Below, in pieces: positions 17,126 to 26,195 of a stretch of 64,000 nucleotides of DNA. Position 1 is the first letter of the stretch, and the number at the start of each line of letters is the position of its first letter. The notes under the pieces are model-generated. The model was not told where the DNA came from, did not search any database, and saw nothing but the letters and a program-made list of their open reading frames with translations. The stretch is from an uncultured Peptoniphilaceae bacterium (GTDB lineage Bacteria > Bacillota > Clostridia > Tissierellales > Peptoniphilaceae): assembly GCA_943912255.1 (NCBI GenBank), contig CALTTP010000009.1, positions 12,331 to 76,330 of the forward strand, in the 5' to 3' direction. The position numbers and the translations under genes were made by a program.

Positions 17126-17528
17126 ATTTGTTTATTGTTTCAAATTCCCTTAAAAATTTACCATCTTTCCCCAATGTGCCTTCATTATATTCCTGTCCCT
17201 CTTCCAAAGGTTTCCCGTCATATACACTGTAGTACACGCCGTTGTAATATTCATCGTACTTCTTTGGTATTATAATTATTGGTGGGTCATAAATTTTGTG
17301 GTCATATCTAAACTCCACGCCTGGTTTGTTTTTAAGAGTGATTACTTTACCATATTCTAGAAGATTTAGACTAACACCAAAGGATTCTTCTAAGATTTCT
17401 TCCTTCTTTATCCCTTGCTTTGCAATATAGTCATCTATTCTCTTTTCCACAATATATCCTGTAATACATCTAGAGGCAATGTGAATAAAGATTAAAGCAA
17501 ATATGAAAATTATGATTTTCTTTTTCAT
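17124..17528 (-). CDS. Small secreted or membrane-anchored protein (DUF3139-like)
   Basis: 134 residues: an N-terminal hydrophobic segment (about 3-20), then a short charged domain with YDHKIYDPPIIIIPKKYDEYYNGVYYSVYDGKP. The size and layout resemble DUF3139 proteins, but I cannot confirm membership. It lies 9 bp downstream of the papain-like amidase gene and is probably in the same operon. Confidence 0.65.
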   Translation of the reverse strand: MKKKIIIFIFALIFIHIASRCITGYIVEKRIDDYIAKQGIKKEEILEESFGVSLNLLEYGKVITLKNKPGVEFRYDHKIYDPPIIIIPKKYDEYYNGVYYSVYDGKPLEEGQEYNEGTLGKDGKFLREFETINK

Positions 17529-17537
17529 TTTTTTATT

Positions 17538-18377
17538 TTAATAATAGTTTTTTATGCTATGTTCGAATTGTGATGTTGGATTATCCTTAAAATAATCTTT
17601 CAATTTATACGGGATAATTATTGTGTTTTTTGAAGGCAAATCATGTCCAATTTTAGCTCCAAATTTATATGCTTGAAACGGAATTTTCGAACAATAAGTA
17701 GGGTTAGTCAGTTGTAACTCTGGCGTAATTCTATAAATTATATCCGTTCTTCCTACTGGTTCACCATTTTTATTAATGGTATACTTGTTTAAAGCCCATG
17801 TTTTTGCAATATGGCGATGTGTCGAAAGAGCTTTATCCTTCGGCCTAATAATTTGAATCCAGCCACCTTCATCCCTTGCTTGTTTTATCCAATTTTCAAA
17901 TTTTTCTACAAAAGGACAATAACGCTTTTTATTCGCTGTAAGAACTAAATTATTATCAATTACAAAACCTGCATGACCAGTTAGTCCAAATGATGATGTT
18001 GCATTAGTAACAACTATATCACCTGTATAAAATTTGCTTTTGTTTATTACGCTCGAAGGTTGCAAAAGATTATCATCATCAATAGTTTCTTCAATTTCAT
18101 GTTTTGCAATCATACTTTCGATACAAAACGCTTTATAATCTTTAAAAGATTCAAATACATTACCATTTAACTTAACAAAGTCATTATAGATTTCTTCCAA
18201 ACTCTCATATTCTTTTTTTTCGCTAATTTGTCCAGTTTCGTAAAAATAATCAACATTTTCATTTTGTTCTTGTAAAAACTCATTAATCAAATTTTCATTC
18301 GCTAAAGATTTATTTCTAATAATAAAAGCGAATGCTAAAACCAACATAATCTTTAAGATTTTATTTATTATCTTCAT
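17538..18377 (-). CDS. Secreted permuted papain-like amidase (YiiX/C92 type)
   Basis: 279 residues with a signal peptide (residues 1-26). The catalytic pattern is circularly permuted NlpC/P60: GDIVVTNATSSFGLTGHAGFVID carries the His, and NPTYCSKIPFQAYKFG, near the C-terminus, carries the Cys. This matches the YiiX/YycO family of thiol hydrolases, which act on amide or thioester bonds in peptidoglycan or lipids. About 120 N-terminal residues before the domain are unassigned. It heads a two-gene minus-strand unit. Confidence 0.8.
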   Translation of the reverse strand: MKIINKILKIMLVLAFAFIIRNKSLANENLINEFLQEQNENVDYFYETGQISEKKEYESLEEIYNDFVKLNGNVFESFKDYKAFCIESMIAKHEIEETIDDDNLLQPSSVINKSKFYTGDIVVTNATSSFGLTGHAGFVIDNNLVLTANKKRYCPFVEKFENWIKQARDEGGWIQIIRPKDKALSTHRHIAKTWALNKYTINKNGEPVGRTDIIYRITPELQLTNPTYCSKIPFQAYKFGAKIGHDLPSKNTIIIPYKLKDYFKDNPTSQFEHSIKNYY

Positions 18378-18512
18378 TTCATCACCTCAGAATTATTCTA
18401 TCGTTTTTTTATTACATCGTCAATAATAATTTTTATTTATTTTCAAAATATCATTTTTACACCTTGCCATGTAATAAAATTATAAAACTTCATATATTTT
18501 TAGCTTTATTAG

Positions 18513-18545
18513 AAAAACCCCTACTTCATTTTGTAAGGGTTTAAC
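18513..18545 (-). terminator. Terminator of the Bce-type transporter operon
   Basis: On the minus strand AAACCCTTAC and GTAGGGGTTT arms (one G-T pair) followed by TTTTTC. Confidence 0.8.
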
Positions 18546-18566
18546 GTGATTTTTATTTGCTATAGA

Positions 18567-20582
18567 CTACCTATTTTCATATCTACTTGCCATCTTTAGG
18601 TATACGACTGTAGAAAGTTTAAACATTATAAGGTATACCACCAGGTAAATTCCTATGCCAATTGCAGTTGAGATAATAAATGTCTTTTTGTCTATGATAC
18701 CAACAATTTTTACTATATCAAAGACTATTTTAGATGAACCTAGGGTATGACAGATTGCAACGAAGAAGGGTGCAAAGAACATAAAGAAGTTTTGCCTTGA
18801 AACATTCTTCTTGATTTGATTTTGTGACATACCCATCTTTCTCATAATTGCAATGTTCTTTCCGTCCGTCACCCCTTCTGATATCTGTTTATAGTAGATG
18901 ATAATGGAGGTGGATATAACAAAGATAAGTGACAAAAGAGTCGCTACAATATAGACACCGCTATATATGTTGCTAAATTCCACTCTGCTTGTAATTCCGT
19001 CTGTATATCCCGTTGAATATTGTTGTGAAATTTTCTTTGATGTCATAATTTCAGTAATTTTCTTTGTAAAATTAGGGTTTGAAACGGTGTTGTACTTTAC
19101 ATCTATAAAGATATCCGTTTGTGGGGTGTATGTTCCTCCGTCTTTTTTATTCCCTATAAATTCATCAATTTCGTCGGTTATTTCTTTACTATCCTTTACC
19201 ACAAGAACTAGATTGTGAAATAGACCTTCCGTTGGACTATTGAAATGATTTGGAATTGTTTCTAACATCTTTGTCTTGTAATCTAACTTCCCAAACTTAA
19301 AATCTTCATAAGTGTATCCTCTATTGGAATAGATTAAAACTTCCTTATCCTTTAAATCGTATTTTTTATCAGACAGGCCGTTAAACTGGTCTATGTTTAC
19401 AAGGGAGACAAGGGTAAAGTCCTTTTTAAAGACCTTTTCTGTTCCCTCTTCGTATACTACAGGAACGAATTCCGAGTCCTTTTTTTCGATTTCAAAGAGG
19501 ATCTTTTCTCCCACTTTAATATCCTTTAGAGGTACATTTTCCTCCTGGGATATTTTTTCTATTTCCTGTTTAATATTTTCATCCAAGTCCCTGTTCTGTC
19601 CGTAGTACATAAGAGCATAGTCGGAAGGAAATGCATATTCTAAAAAAGTCTCCTTACTTTTTAATAATCCTGTTAAGGATGTAAACACTACTAAAAACAT
19701 GGTTGAAATTATGCAAATACTGGCAAGGGCTGCTGAGGATTCCTTAACTCTAAAAAGAAGTCCTGAGATGAAGGTCATGTTTTTTTCCTTATAGTAAACC
19801 CTCTTATTCTTTTTCAATGCTTTAAGAAGAATTATAGAAATTGAGCCAAATAGAAAGTAAGTTCCAAATATTACTGCTATAACCGCTACAAAGAAGACCA
19901 TTAAACTTTTAATTATAGAGTCTGTCGTCAGTGCTGCATAATAACCATAGCCAAGTAAAGCTATCCCTAAAACAATTCCTATTATTGAAGCCTTAGGTTC
20001 CTTTTCTCCCTCTTTACTCTTTTGTAGAAGTTGTATTGGGTTTGACTTCATAACTGAAAAGATATTGATTATTCCTAAAGCAAAGTGCATAAGCACAAAC
20101 ATTCTAATGGTCTCTTTGATAAAGAAAGTATTTATGTTAAATATTTCAATGTTTGTAATCTCCAGTATCTTTGCTATTATCTTCAATATAAGAGGATAAC
20201 TTAAAAGCAATGTACCAATCCCAATGGCTATAGACAATATAGATGTAATAACAGTTTCAATTCCTATGACTTTCCCAATACTCTTTTTTGACGCCCCCAA
20301 CATGGAGTAAAGCGCCAAATCCTTTATCCTGCTCTTGTTTAAAACCGCATTGATATACAGTAGGAAAAATATGGCAAATATCATTATTATCCATGTTCCA
20401 AGCCCTAAAACCAGGGCAATGGTCCTAGACCCCTTGCTATTTGCAATGAATGCTTCACTTTGTAAGTTCAAAAGCAACAAGTAGATATATACAAACACCC
20501 CGGAAGCCAAGATATAGGGAATGTAAATCATCTTATTGTTTTTTATATTGTTAAAAGCAAGTTTAAATTCCAGCTTCTTCAA
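18567..20582 (-). CDS. bceB: Bce-type ABC transporter permease (FtsX/MacB family)
   Basis: 671 residues with ten membrane segments in the BceB layout: four N-terminal segments, a FtsX unit, a ~200-residue extracellular domain between about 310 and 540 that senses peptide antibiotics in homologues, then a second FtsX unit ending RQNFFMFFAPF. Start: TTG at 20582, eight bases after GGAGG; a GTG at 20591 overlaps that site. It overlaps the ATPase gene. With the two-component genes it should act in detoxification and flux sensing of cell-wall-active peptides. The symbol denotes the family. Confidence 0.85.
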   Translation of the reverse strand: MKKLEFKLAFNNIKNNKMIYIPYILASGVFVYIYLLLLNLQSEAFIANSKGSRTIALVLGLGTWIIMIFAIFFLLYINAVLNKSRIKDLALYSMLGASKKSIGKVIGIETVITSILSIAIGIGTLLLSYPLILKIIAKILEITNIEIFNINTFFIKETIRMFVLMHFALGIINIFSVMKSNPIQLLQKSKEGEKEPKASIIGIVLGIALLGYGYYAALTTDSIIKSLMVFFVAVIAVIFGTYFLFGSISIILLKALKKNKRVYYKEKNMTFISGLLFRVKESSAALASICIISTMFLVVFTSLTGLLKSKETFLEYAFPSDYALMYYGQNRDLDENIKQEIEKISQEENVPLKDIKVGEKILFEIEKKDSEFVPVVYEEGTEKVFKKDFTLVSLVNIDQFNGLSDKKYDLKDKEVLIYSNRGYTYEDFKFGKLDYKTKMLETIPNHFNSPTEGLFHNLVLVVKDSKEITDEIDEFIGNKKDGGTYTPQTDIFIDVKYNTVSNPNFTKKITEIMTSKKISQQYSTGYTDGITSRVEFSNIYSGVYIVATLLSLIFVISTSIIIYYKQISEGVTDGKNIAIMRKMGMSQNQIKKNVSRQNFFMFFAPFFVAICHTLGSSKIVFDIVKIVGIIDKKTFIISTAIGIGIYLVVYLIMFKLSTVVYLKMASRYENR

Positions 20583-21336
20583 TTGTGTCACCTCCAGAGA
20601 GTAACATCATCTGGGTTTGTACCAGCTTTTTATACATCTGTTCGTTGTTCATGTCACCTTTATATAGGTCATAGAATATGATACCATCTTTTATAAATAG
20701 CACCCTGGAAGCTCGAGATGCCGCCATGGTAGAATGGGTTACCATCAAAATTGTTTGGCCCTTCATGTTCAAGTCCTCAAACAGATTTAAAAGTTCCATA
20801 CTGGAGTTTGAATCCAATGCACCTGTAGGCTCATCTGCCAAAAGTAGCTTAGGATATGTTATCATGGCTCTGGCTATGGCAATCCTCTGTTTTTGTCCAC
20901 CGGAAACTTCATAGGGATATTTATTTAAAAGATTTTCAATATTCAAATCCGATGCAATCTTTTTTATCCTCTCTTGCATTAAACTTACCTTTTCATTTGA
21001 CAAGACCATTGGCAAAAAGATATTGTCCCTGTTGTTTAGCGAGTTTAATAGATTGAAGTCCTGGTATACAAAACCTAAGTTCTTCCTTCGAAATTCCGCT
21101 TGTGAATCCTCTGACTTTTTAAATATATTTTCGCCATTTAACTTTACTTCACCATAGGCAGGATGGTCCACCGTTGCAATAATATTTAGTAAAGTGGTCT
21201 TTCCTGAACCAGATTCCCCCATGATTGCGACAAATTCTCCCTTATCTACAGCAAAATTGACATCTTTCAAGGCTTCAACAGAAGTCTTTTTTCCTTTATA
21301 TACTTTTTTTAAATTCGTTACCTCTAAAATATTCAT
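20563..21336 (-). CDS. bceA: Bce-type ABC transporter ATP-binding protein
   Basis: 257-residue ATPase of the MacB/LolD class. Walker A GESGSGKTT (about 41-49), Q-loop YQDFNLLNSL, signature VSGGQKQR, Walker B LLADEPTGALD and the switch VTHS are all intact. ATG at 21336 follows GGAGG. Located between the permease and the kinase, as in bceRSAB loci. Confidence 0.92.
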   Translation of the reverse strand: MNILEVTNLKKVYKGKKTSVEALKDVNFAVDKGEFVAIMGESGSGKTTLLNIIATVDHPAYGEVKLNGENIFKKSEDSQAEFRRKNLGFVYQDFNLLNSLNNRDNIFLPMVLSNEKVSLMQERIKKIASDLNIENLLNKYPYEVSGGQKQRIAIARAMITYPKLLLADEPTGALDSNSSMELLNLFEDLNMKGQTILMVTHSTMAASRASRVLFIKDGIIFYDLYKGDMNNEQMYKKLVQTQMMLLSGGDTIEEAGI

Positions 21337-21412
21337 AACAACCTCCTTGAGACTATCTTACATCCTTTTGAAATAATAATCCCAAATCTAAACTTACAGT
21401 TTTTATATAACC

Positions 21413-21425
21413 TTACAATTTGTAA
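21413..21425. promoter_or_regulatory. Candidate BceR operator upstream of bceAB
   Basis: A perfect inverted repeat TTACA-N3-TGTAA, about 80 bp upstream of the transporter start, with another half-site CTTACAG 20 bp nearer the gene. The Bacillus subtilis BceR box is TNACA-N4-TGTAA, so this has the same arms with a spacer one base shorter. Confidence 0.55.
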
Positions 21426-21435
21426 TATAGAAAGT

Positions 21436-21460
21436 TTAAAGGACAGCCCTAGGACTGTCC
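21436..21460 (-). terminator. Terminator of the bceRS two-component operon
   Basis: GGACAGTCC and GGGCTGTCC-type arms read on the minus strand, followed by TTTAA. The T-run is short, so some read-through into bceAB is possible. Confidence 0.55.
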
Positions 21461-21473
21461 AATTACTCAAAAA

Positions 21474-22415
21474 CTAATCTTCAATAAGCTCTTTTCTTCG
21501 TATATTTATTTTGAAGGTGGTTCCTCTATTGACTTTTGACTCTATCTTGTAGTCGTATTTCAAGCGTTTTAGGATATCGTCTACAAGGTAGAGGCCTATT
21601 CCTGTGGAGTTGCTGAAGTTTCTACCATTTTCTCCCGTGAAACCAAAGCTTGTAACATTTGCAAGGTCCTCTTTTGGTATACCTATGCCTGTATCTTCTA
21701 TCTCTAAGACTTCCCTATTTTCCCTATTTGATATCCTGATACCACCTTTTAGCGTATACTTAAGGGCATTAAAAAGTATTTGATCTAGGACAAATCCAAA
21801 CCACTTTGGATCTGTAATTATGCTTATATCCTCTATTTCCAAAGTCAGTCCTAGGTCTTTTTCAATAAAGAATAGCCTATACTTTCTAATGGTCTTTCTG
21901 ACTATTCTTTCCAAACTTATCTTTTTAAAGGAATAGTCCTTGGATTTTTCTCTGGACTTCATGTAGTTAATCATCTGGCTAATATACTCTTCTGTCTTTT
22001 GAACCTCTATTTCAATCTTTTTACCTCCCGTTCTCTCGGACATTAACAAAATTGCTGCAAGGGGAGTTTTTACTTGGTGGGCCCAAAGGGTTAGGTAGGA
22101 ATTTAATTCACTTAAACTCTTGGCATTTTTCATCTTTATATCCAAGACTTCCCTTTCTAAGTCCTCGTAAAGCTCTTTATTTTTTTTATTTAAACCATCT
22201 TTTTGCAAAATTTCAAAGTCTGGAGAGTGTAACAATCTCTTAAAACGCAACGTTCTATAAATTATAGGGATTAAGAGTATGCCTAAAGACAGGAATATAT
22301 AGTATAGTAGTACAGTTTTACTATAGTCAAAGGCATAAAACAGAATTAATGAAACCAATCCCATTATTAAATAGGTGGTAAAAAAGTCCTTATTTATTTT
22401 GAAGAAGTCTTTCAT
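21474..22415 (-). CDS. bceS: Intramembrane-sensing histidine kinase, BceS-like
   Basis: 313 residues. Two close membrane segments (about 12-30 and 33-50) with almost no extracellular loop, typical of kinases that sense through a Bce transporter. H box WAHQVKTPLAAILLM, N box near QILFNALKY, G boxes EDTGIGIPKEDL and STGIGLYLV. It overlaps bceR by four bases (ATGA). Confidence 0.9.
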   Translation of the reverse strand: MKDFFKINKDFFTTYLIMGLVSLILFYAFDYSKTVLLYYIFLSLGILLIPIIYRTLRFKRLLHSPDFEILQKDGLNKKNKELYEDLEREVLDIKMKNAKSLSELNSYLTLWAHQVKTPLAAILLMSERTGGKKIEIEVQKTEEYISQMINYMKSREKSKDYSFKKISLERIVRKTIRKYRLFFIEKDLGLTLEIEDISIITDPKWFGFVLDQILFNALKYTLKGGIRISNRENREVLEIEDTGIGIPKEDLANVTSFGFTGENGRNFSNSTGIGLYLVDDILKRLKYDYKIESKVNRGTTFKINIRRKELIED

Positions 22416-23083
22416 CGTATTATATAACCTACTCCTTTTTTCGTTTCTACAAAATCTTCTATGCCAATATCGCTAAGTTTTTTCCTAAGTCTTGTCACAT
22501 TGACAGTCAATGTGTTGTCGTCAATGTAGGAGTCGGTAGACCAAAGTTTATCCATTATCAACGCTCTGGTAACCACTTTACCAATATTTTCCATTAGAAT
22601 TTCAAGGATTAAAAATTCATTCTTACTTAATGAAACCTCACAACCCTCATAAGCTATGGTCATTGAATCTAGGTCTAAAACCACATCCCTATGCTTTATC
22701 TGTGAGGACAGATTTTTGTTAAAGGTGTATGCCCTTCTAAGTTGTGCCTTTATCTTTGAACTAAGTATCTGCATTTGAAAGGGCTTTGCTAGAAAGTCGT
22801 CCCCTCCATAGTTAATAGCATTTATTAGATTTATATCGTCACCTGCAGAGGTTAAGAATATAATTGGAACGTTGGAAAAACTTCTAATCTCTTCGCATAA
22901 TAGAAAACCATTTTTATAGGGAAGCTTTAAGTCCATCAATACCAAGTCGTATTCTCCTTCTTTAAACTCCTCCACTACATTTTTAAAGTTTTTTACAGTT
23001 CCCGTTTCATAGCCCCAGGTTTGAAGCTGAAATTCCAATTCATCTTGTATTTTCTTTTCGTCTTCCACAATAAAAATTTTCAT
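22412..23083 (-). CDS. bceR: OmpR-family response regulator, BceR-like
   Basis: 223 residues: receiver domain with the acidic pocket EDE (7-9), phosphoacceptor D51 in LVLMDLKLP and K100 in AKPF, then a winged-helix DNA-binding domain (LSKNEFLILEILMEN ... VTRLRKKL). It phosphorelays from the adjacent kinase and should activate bceAB. A TATAAT on the minus strand at 23106-23101 lies upstream. Confidence 0.92.
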   Translation of the reverse strand: MKIFIVEDEKKIQDELEFQLQTWGYETGTVKNFKNVVEEFKEGEYDLVLMDLKLPYKNGFLLCEEIRSFSNVPIIFLTSAGDDINLINAINYGGDDFLAKPFQMQILSSKIKAQLRRAYTFNKNLSSQIKHRDVVLDLDSMTIAYEGCEVSLSKNEFLILEILMENIGKVVTRALIMDKLWSTDSYIDDNTLTVNVTRLRKKLSDIGIEDFVETKKGVGYIIR

Positions 23084-23159
23084 AGGCTCCTCCTAGTTCA
23101 ATTATACAATAAATTCAAAAATTTCGTTTGCTGTCTTGTATTTAATATCTATGTTTCAA

Positions 23160-23189
23160 TTGATATTCTCAACATTTAATGGGTATAAT
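23160..23189 (+). promoter_or_regulatory. Promoter of yajC
   Basis: TTGATA (23160-23165), 18 bp spacer, TATAAT (23184-23189), 30 bp upstream of the ATG. Confidence 0.65.
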
Positions 23190-23218
23190 ATGATTATAGT
23201 TAAAGAGAGGAGGAAGTC

Positions 23219-23512
23219 ATGGTTTCGGGAAATTCTATTGGTAATTCCATTTTAGGTGCATCTATTGCCCTTATTTTTTTGATCTTTATTATTGTCATTA
23301 TCTATTATTTTGTTGCAAATTCTAAATTAAAAAAACAAAAGGAGCATTTTTCAAATGTGCATCAGAATTTAAAAGTAGGATCAAAGGTAATCTTTTCAAA
23401 CGGAATATATGGAAAAATAATTAAAATCGACAAGGATACTGTGGATGTTGAAGTTAAATCCAAGGCGGTAATGACCGTAAGCAGATATGCTATTTCCTCA
23501 ATTGTAAACTAG
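23219..23512 (+). CDS. yajC: Preprotein translocase subunit YajC
   Basis: 97 residues: one membrane segment (about 14-35) and the small basic cytoplasmic domain with LKVGSKVIFSNGIYGKIIKIDKDTVDVEV, the YajC signature. It accompanies SecDF in the Sec translocase. GGAGGA precedes the ATG. It is a single-gene unit between the Bce locus and the PTS genes. Confidence 0.88.
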   Translation: MVSGNSIGNSILGASIALIFLIFIIVIIYYFVANSKLKKQKEHFSNVHQNLKVGSKVIFSNGIYGKIIKIDKDTVDVEVKSKAVMTVSRYAISSIVN

Positions 23513-23528
23513 AACTTGTACTTAAATT

Positions 23529-23540
23529 TAGATACCAGTT
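23529..23540 (-). promoter_or_regulatory. Operator-like motif upstream of the PTS operon (copy 1 of 3)
   Basis: AACTGGTATCTA on the minus strand. Two further exact copies lie upstream of agaS (31683, 31812). The core GGTATC-TA is similar to the half-sites of NagR/GntR-HutC regulators, and a gene of that family ends the agaS operon. Distance to the IIB start is about 170 bp. Confidence 0.5.
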
Positions 23541-23676
23541 TGAAGAATTTGTTTTTATTGAGATTTTTTTGTTATTTATGAAAAAAGGAAAGTCTATTTT
23601 TCAACATCTGTAAAATCACAAGAGGAAAAGCTTTCCTAGTATTGAAAAGAACCAGAATTTTAAGGGTTTTTTAGGT

Positions 23677-23682
23677 TATAAT
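23677..23682 (+). promoter_or_regulatory. Likely -10 box of the GalNAc PTS operon
   Basis: TATAAT 31 bp upstream of the IIB start; no convincing -35, which would fit activation or a non-canonical promoter. Confidence 0.4.
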
Positions 23683-23712
23683 TATATATAAGAGAAGAAA
23701 GGAATGATTTAA

Positions 23713-24189
23713 ATGCCAAATATAATGCTAACAAGAATTGACAACAGATTGATTCATGGACAGGTTGCCACCCAGTGGACCAATGTAATTGGTGCAAACC
23801 TTATTTTAGTTGCAAACGATAAAGTTGCTTCTGATAAGATGAGACAAGGTCTTATGGATATGGCAGCTCCCAACGGAGTAGCCACAAGATATTTTACAAT
23901 TCAAAAGACCATTGATGTGATTCACAAGGCTGCTGATAGACAGAAGATTTTCATCATATGCGAAACTCCTCAAGACGTTTTAAAGCTTGTAGAGGGTGGA
24001 GTGCCCATTAAAAAGGTAAATGTTGGAAATATTCATATGGCAGAAGGCAAGAGACAAGTTGCCCAAGTGGTAGCAGTGGACGATTCAGATGTGGAAGCCT
24101 TTAAGAAGTTAAGAGATAAGGGTGTGGAACTGGAAATAAGAAAAGTTCCTACTGAATCTGCTGAGGACGCTAATAAACTATTTAAATAG
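23713..24189 (+). CDS. agaV: Mannose-family PTS IIB component, GalNAc type
   Basis: 158-residue cytoplasmic phosphotransfer protein. ARIDNRLIHGQV-like start (LTRIDNRLIHGQVATQW) with the phosphorylated His15. It accepts phosphate from the IIA at 26196 and passes it to the sugar entering through IIC/IID. GalNAc as substrate is inferred from the facing agaS-nagA-lacC-lacD operon. First gene of the PTS operon. Confidence 0.88.
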   Translation: MPNIMLTRIDNRLIHGQVATQWTNVIGANLILVANDKVASDKMRQGLMDMAAPNGVATRYFTIQKTIDVIHKAADRQKIFIICETPQDVLKLVEGGVPIKKVNVGNIHMAEGKRQVAQVVAVDDSDVEAFKKLRDKGVELEIRKVPTESAEDANKLFK

Positions 24190-24267
24190 TTTATAGAATA
24201 ATCCCTGACCTTCCAGAAAACATGGTAGCCAGGGAACCTTTATATTATTTTAGAAAAGGAGGAAATT

Positions 24268-25089
24268 ATGGGAGATTTTAATTTTATTCAAGTGCTCCTG
24301 GTGTTTGTAGTTACTTTTATTGCAGCTATAGACCAATTTAGTTTTCTAGAGTCCTTGTATCAACCTATTGTAATGGGTCCAGTAATTGGGGCTATTTTAG
24401 GAGATGTTAAAACAGGACTTATCGTAGGAGGTACTTTCCAATTAATGACCATAGGTAATATGCCTATTGGTGGAGCTCAACCTCCAAATGCAGTATTAGG
24501 TGGTATTATGGCCACTGTTTTGGCAATTGCAGGAAAGGGCAGCATGGAACCAACTGCAGCCGTAGCAGCAGCAATTCCTTTTGCAATTTTAGGGCAGTCT
24601 GCTGTAACACTATTATTTACTGTAATGTCCCCTATTATGTCCAAGGCGGATCAATATGCCCAAGAGGCAAATCCAAAGGGAATTACTCAAATAAACCTTA
24701 TTTCCATGGCTCTACTAGGTACAGCCTTTGGAATAATTGCAATTCTATTCTTTATCGGTGGTAATGCAATGGCGGCTCAAATGGCTAAGTTAGCTGATAA
24801 CAAATGGTATAAGGCAGTTATGGACGGACTTTCTGCAGCTGGTGGAATGATGAGATTCGTCGGATTTGCAGTTTTATTAAAAGTAATGCTTTCTAGAGAT
24901 TTGTGGGGCTTTATGTTTGCAGGCTTTGCCTTTGCAGTTGTAATAGTTTCTATAGAAGCTCTTCAAGGTCCTGCTTTAATCCTACTGGCATTTATAGGTT
25001 TTGCCTTTGCATATTGGGATTACCAAGTACAAACCAAATTAAAGACTGCTTCTTTTAACAGTGTAGGAGGTGAAGAAGATGGCATATAA
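24268..25089 (+). CDS. agaW: Mannose-family PTS IIC component
   Basis: 273-residue membrane channel subunit with about eight hydrophobic segments. GPVIGAILGDVKTGLIVGGTFQLMTIGNMPIGGAQPPNAVLGGI is the family signature. GGAGG precedes the ATG. It overlaps the IID gene by 11 bp. It partners IID in substrate translocation. An unassigned 78-bp gap separates it from IIB. Confidence 0.9.
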   Translation: MGDFNFIQVLLVFVVTFIAAIDQFSFLESLYQPIVMGPVIGAILGDVKTGLIVGGTFQLMTIGNMPIGGAQPPNAVLGGIMATVLAIAGKGSMEPTAAVAAAIPFAILGQSAVTLLFTVMSPIMSKADQYAQEANPKGITQINLISMALLGTAFGIIAILFFIGGNAMAAQMAKLADNKWYKAVMDGLSAAGGMMRFVGFAVLLKVMLSRDLWGFMFAGFAFAVVIVSIEALQGPALILLAFIGFAFAYWDYQVQTKLKTASFNSVGGEEDGI

Positions 25090-26110
25090 TATTCCGGATA
25101 CCTATAAGGATCAAAACCCGGCCCAACCCCTTGATAAGAAGACCTTAAACAAAATGGTGTGGAGGTCCCTTTTCCTACAAGCTTCCTTCAACTATGAAAG
25201 AATGCAAGCCGGTGGTTGGCTATACGGTATTTTACCGGGACTTGAAAAAATTCACAAGGACAAAGACGACTTGGCTGCGTCCATGTCTCATAACTTGGAA
25301 TTCTTTAACACTCACCCATTCTTAGTAACTTTAGTTATGGGTATTATACTATCATTGGAACAAAATAAAGCTGACATCCCTACAATACGTGCAGTAAGGG
25401 TTTCTGCCATGGGACCACTTGGAGGTATTGGAGATGCGCTGTTCTGGTTGACATTGGTTCCAATAACCGCAGGTATAACTTCAAACATGGCAATCCAAGG
25501 TAGTTTGGCAGCGCCATTTATATTCCTGTTGATATTTAATATAGCTCAGTTTTTAGTAAGATATTTCTTGATGCACTGGTCCTATAAAATGGGTATAAAC
25601 GCCATTGACATCTTGACTTCAAATGCAAAGGAATTTACAAGGGCAGCTTCAATCCTTGGAGTTTTCGTCGTAGGTTCTCTAATTGCAGTTTACGGTGGAA
25701 CAAAGTTAAATATTGTTAAGGACAACGGTGTTACCAATGTGGCAGTTCCTGTAACTACAATAGTTTCTAACGAAGAGTTACCAGACTATGCAAAATACCT
25801 TTATGTAGAGGACGATAAGGGTGAACCTACAGATGTCCTTCAAGAAGGTGCAGGAATTGTGGATTTGGGTAATGGAAAGTCCGAAATCACCTTCAATCGA
25901 TTTGAAGAACAACCTGTTAAGGTGGACTTCCAAAAGATACTGGATGGTGTACTACCAAAGATTATTCCTTTAGCTTTAACCCTATGTCTATACTTTCTAA
26001 TGGTTAAAAAGCAATTTACGCCGATTAAATCCATTGGTTTGTTATTAGTATTAGGACTTGCTGGTTCACTAATTCCAGCACTTTTCAATGCACCAAGCAT
26101 TTGGGGCTAA
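25079..26110 (+). CDS. agaE: Mannose-family PTS IID component with enlarged loop
   Basis: 343 residues. Start ATG 25079, eight bases after GGAGG; the GTG at 25070 overlaps that site. The family block LNKMVWRSLFLQASFNYERMQAGGWLYGILPGLEKI and GPLGGIGDALFW are present. The loop between the last two membrane segments (about residues 213-290, rich in Asp, Glu and Val) seems longer than in typical IID proteins of 270-300 residues. Confidence 0.9.
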   Translation: MAYNIPDTYKDQNPAQPLDKKTLNKMVWRSLFLQASFNYERMQAGGWLYGILPGLEKIHKDKDDLAASMSHNLEFFNTHPFLVTLVMGIILSLEQNKADIPTIRAVRVSAMGPLGGIGDALFWLTLVPITAGITSNMAIQGSLAAPFIFLLIFNIAQFLVRYFLMHWSYKMGINAIDILTSNAKEFTRAASILGVFVVGSLIAVYGGTKLNIVKDNGVTNVAVPVTTIVSNEELPDYAKYLYVEDDKGEPTDVLQEGAGIVDLGNGKSEITFNRFEEQPVKVDFQKILDGVLPKIIPLALTLCLYFLMVKKQFTPIKSIGLLLVLGLAGSLIPALFNAPSIWG

Positions 26111-26133
26111 TATACAATAGAAGATAAAAGCAC

Positions 26134-26163
26134 TATCAAGCACTCATAAATGAGTGCTTGATA
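26134..26163. repeat. Long intercistronic hairpin between IID and IIA
   Basis: Perfect 14-bp arms (26134-26147 and 26150-26163) containing AAGCACTCAT, with only two bases between them. No T-run follows. Similar AAGCACTC stems occur in terminators at 39415 and 43779. Confidence 0.75.
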
Positions 26164-26195
26164 AGTCTTAATAACAAAAAAACAAGGAGGGATTT

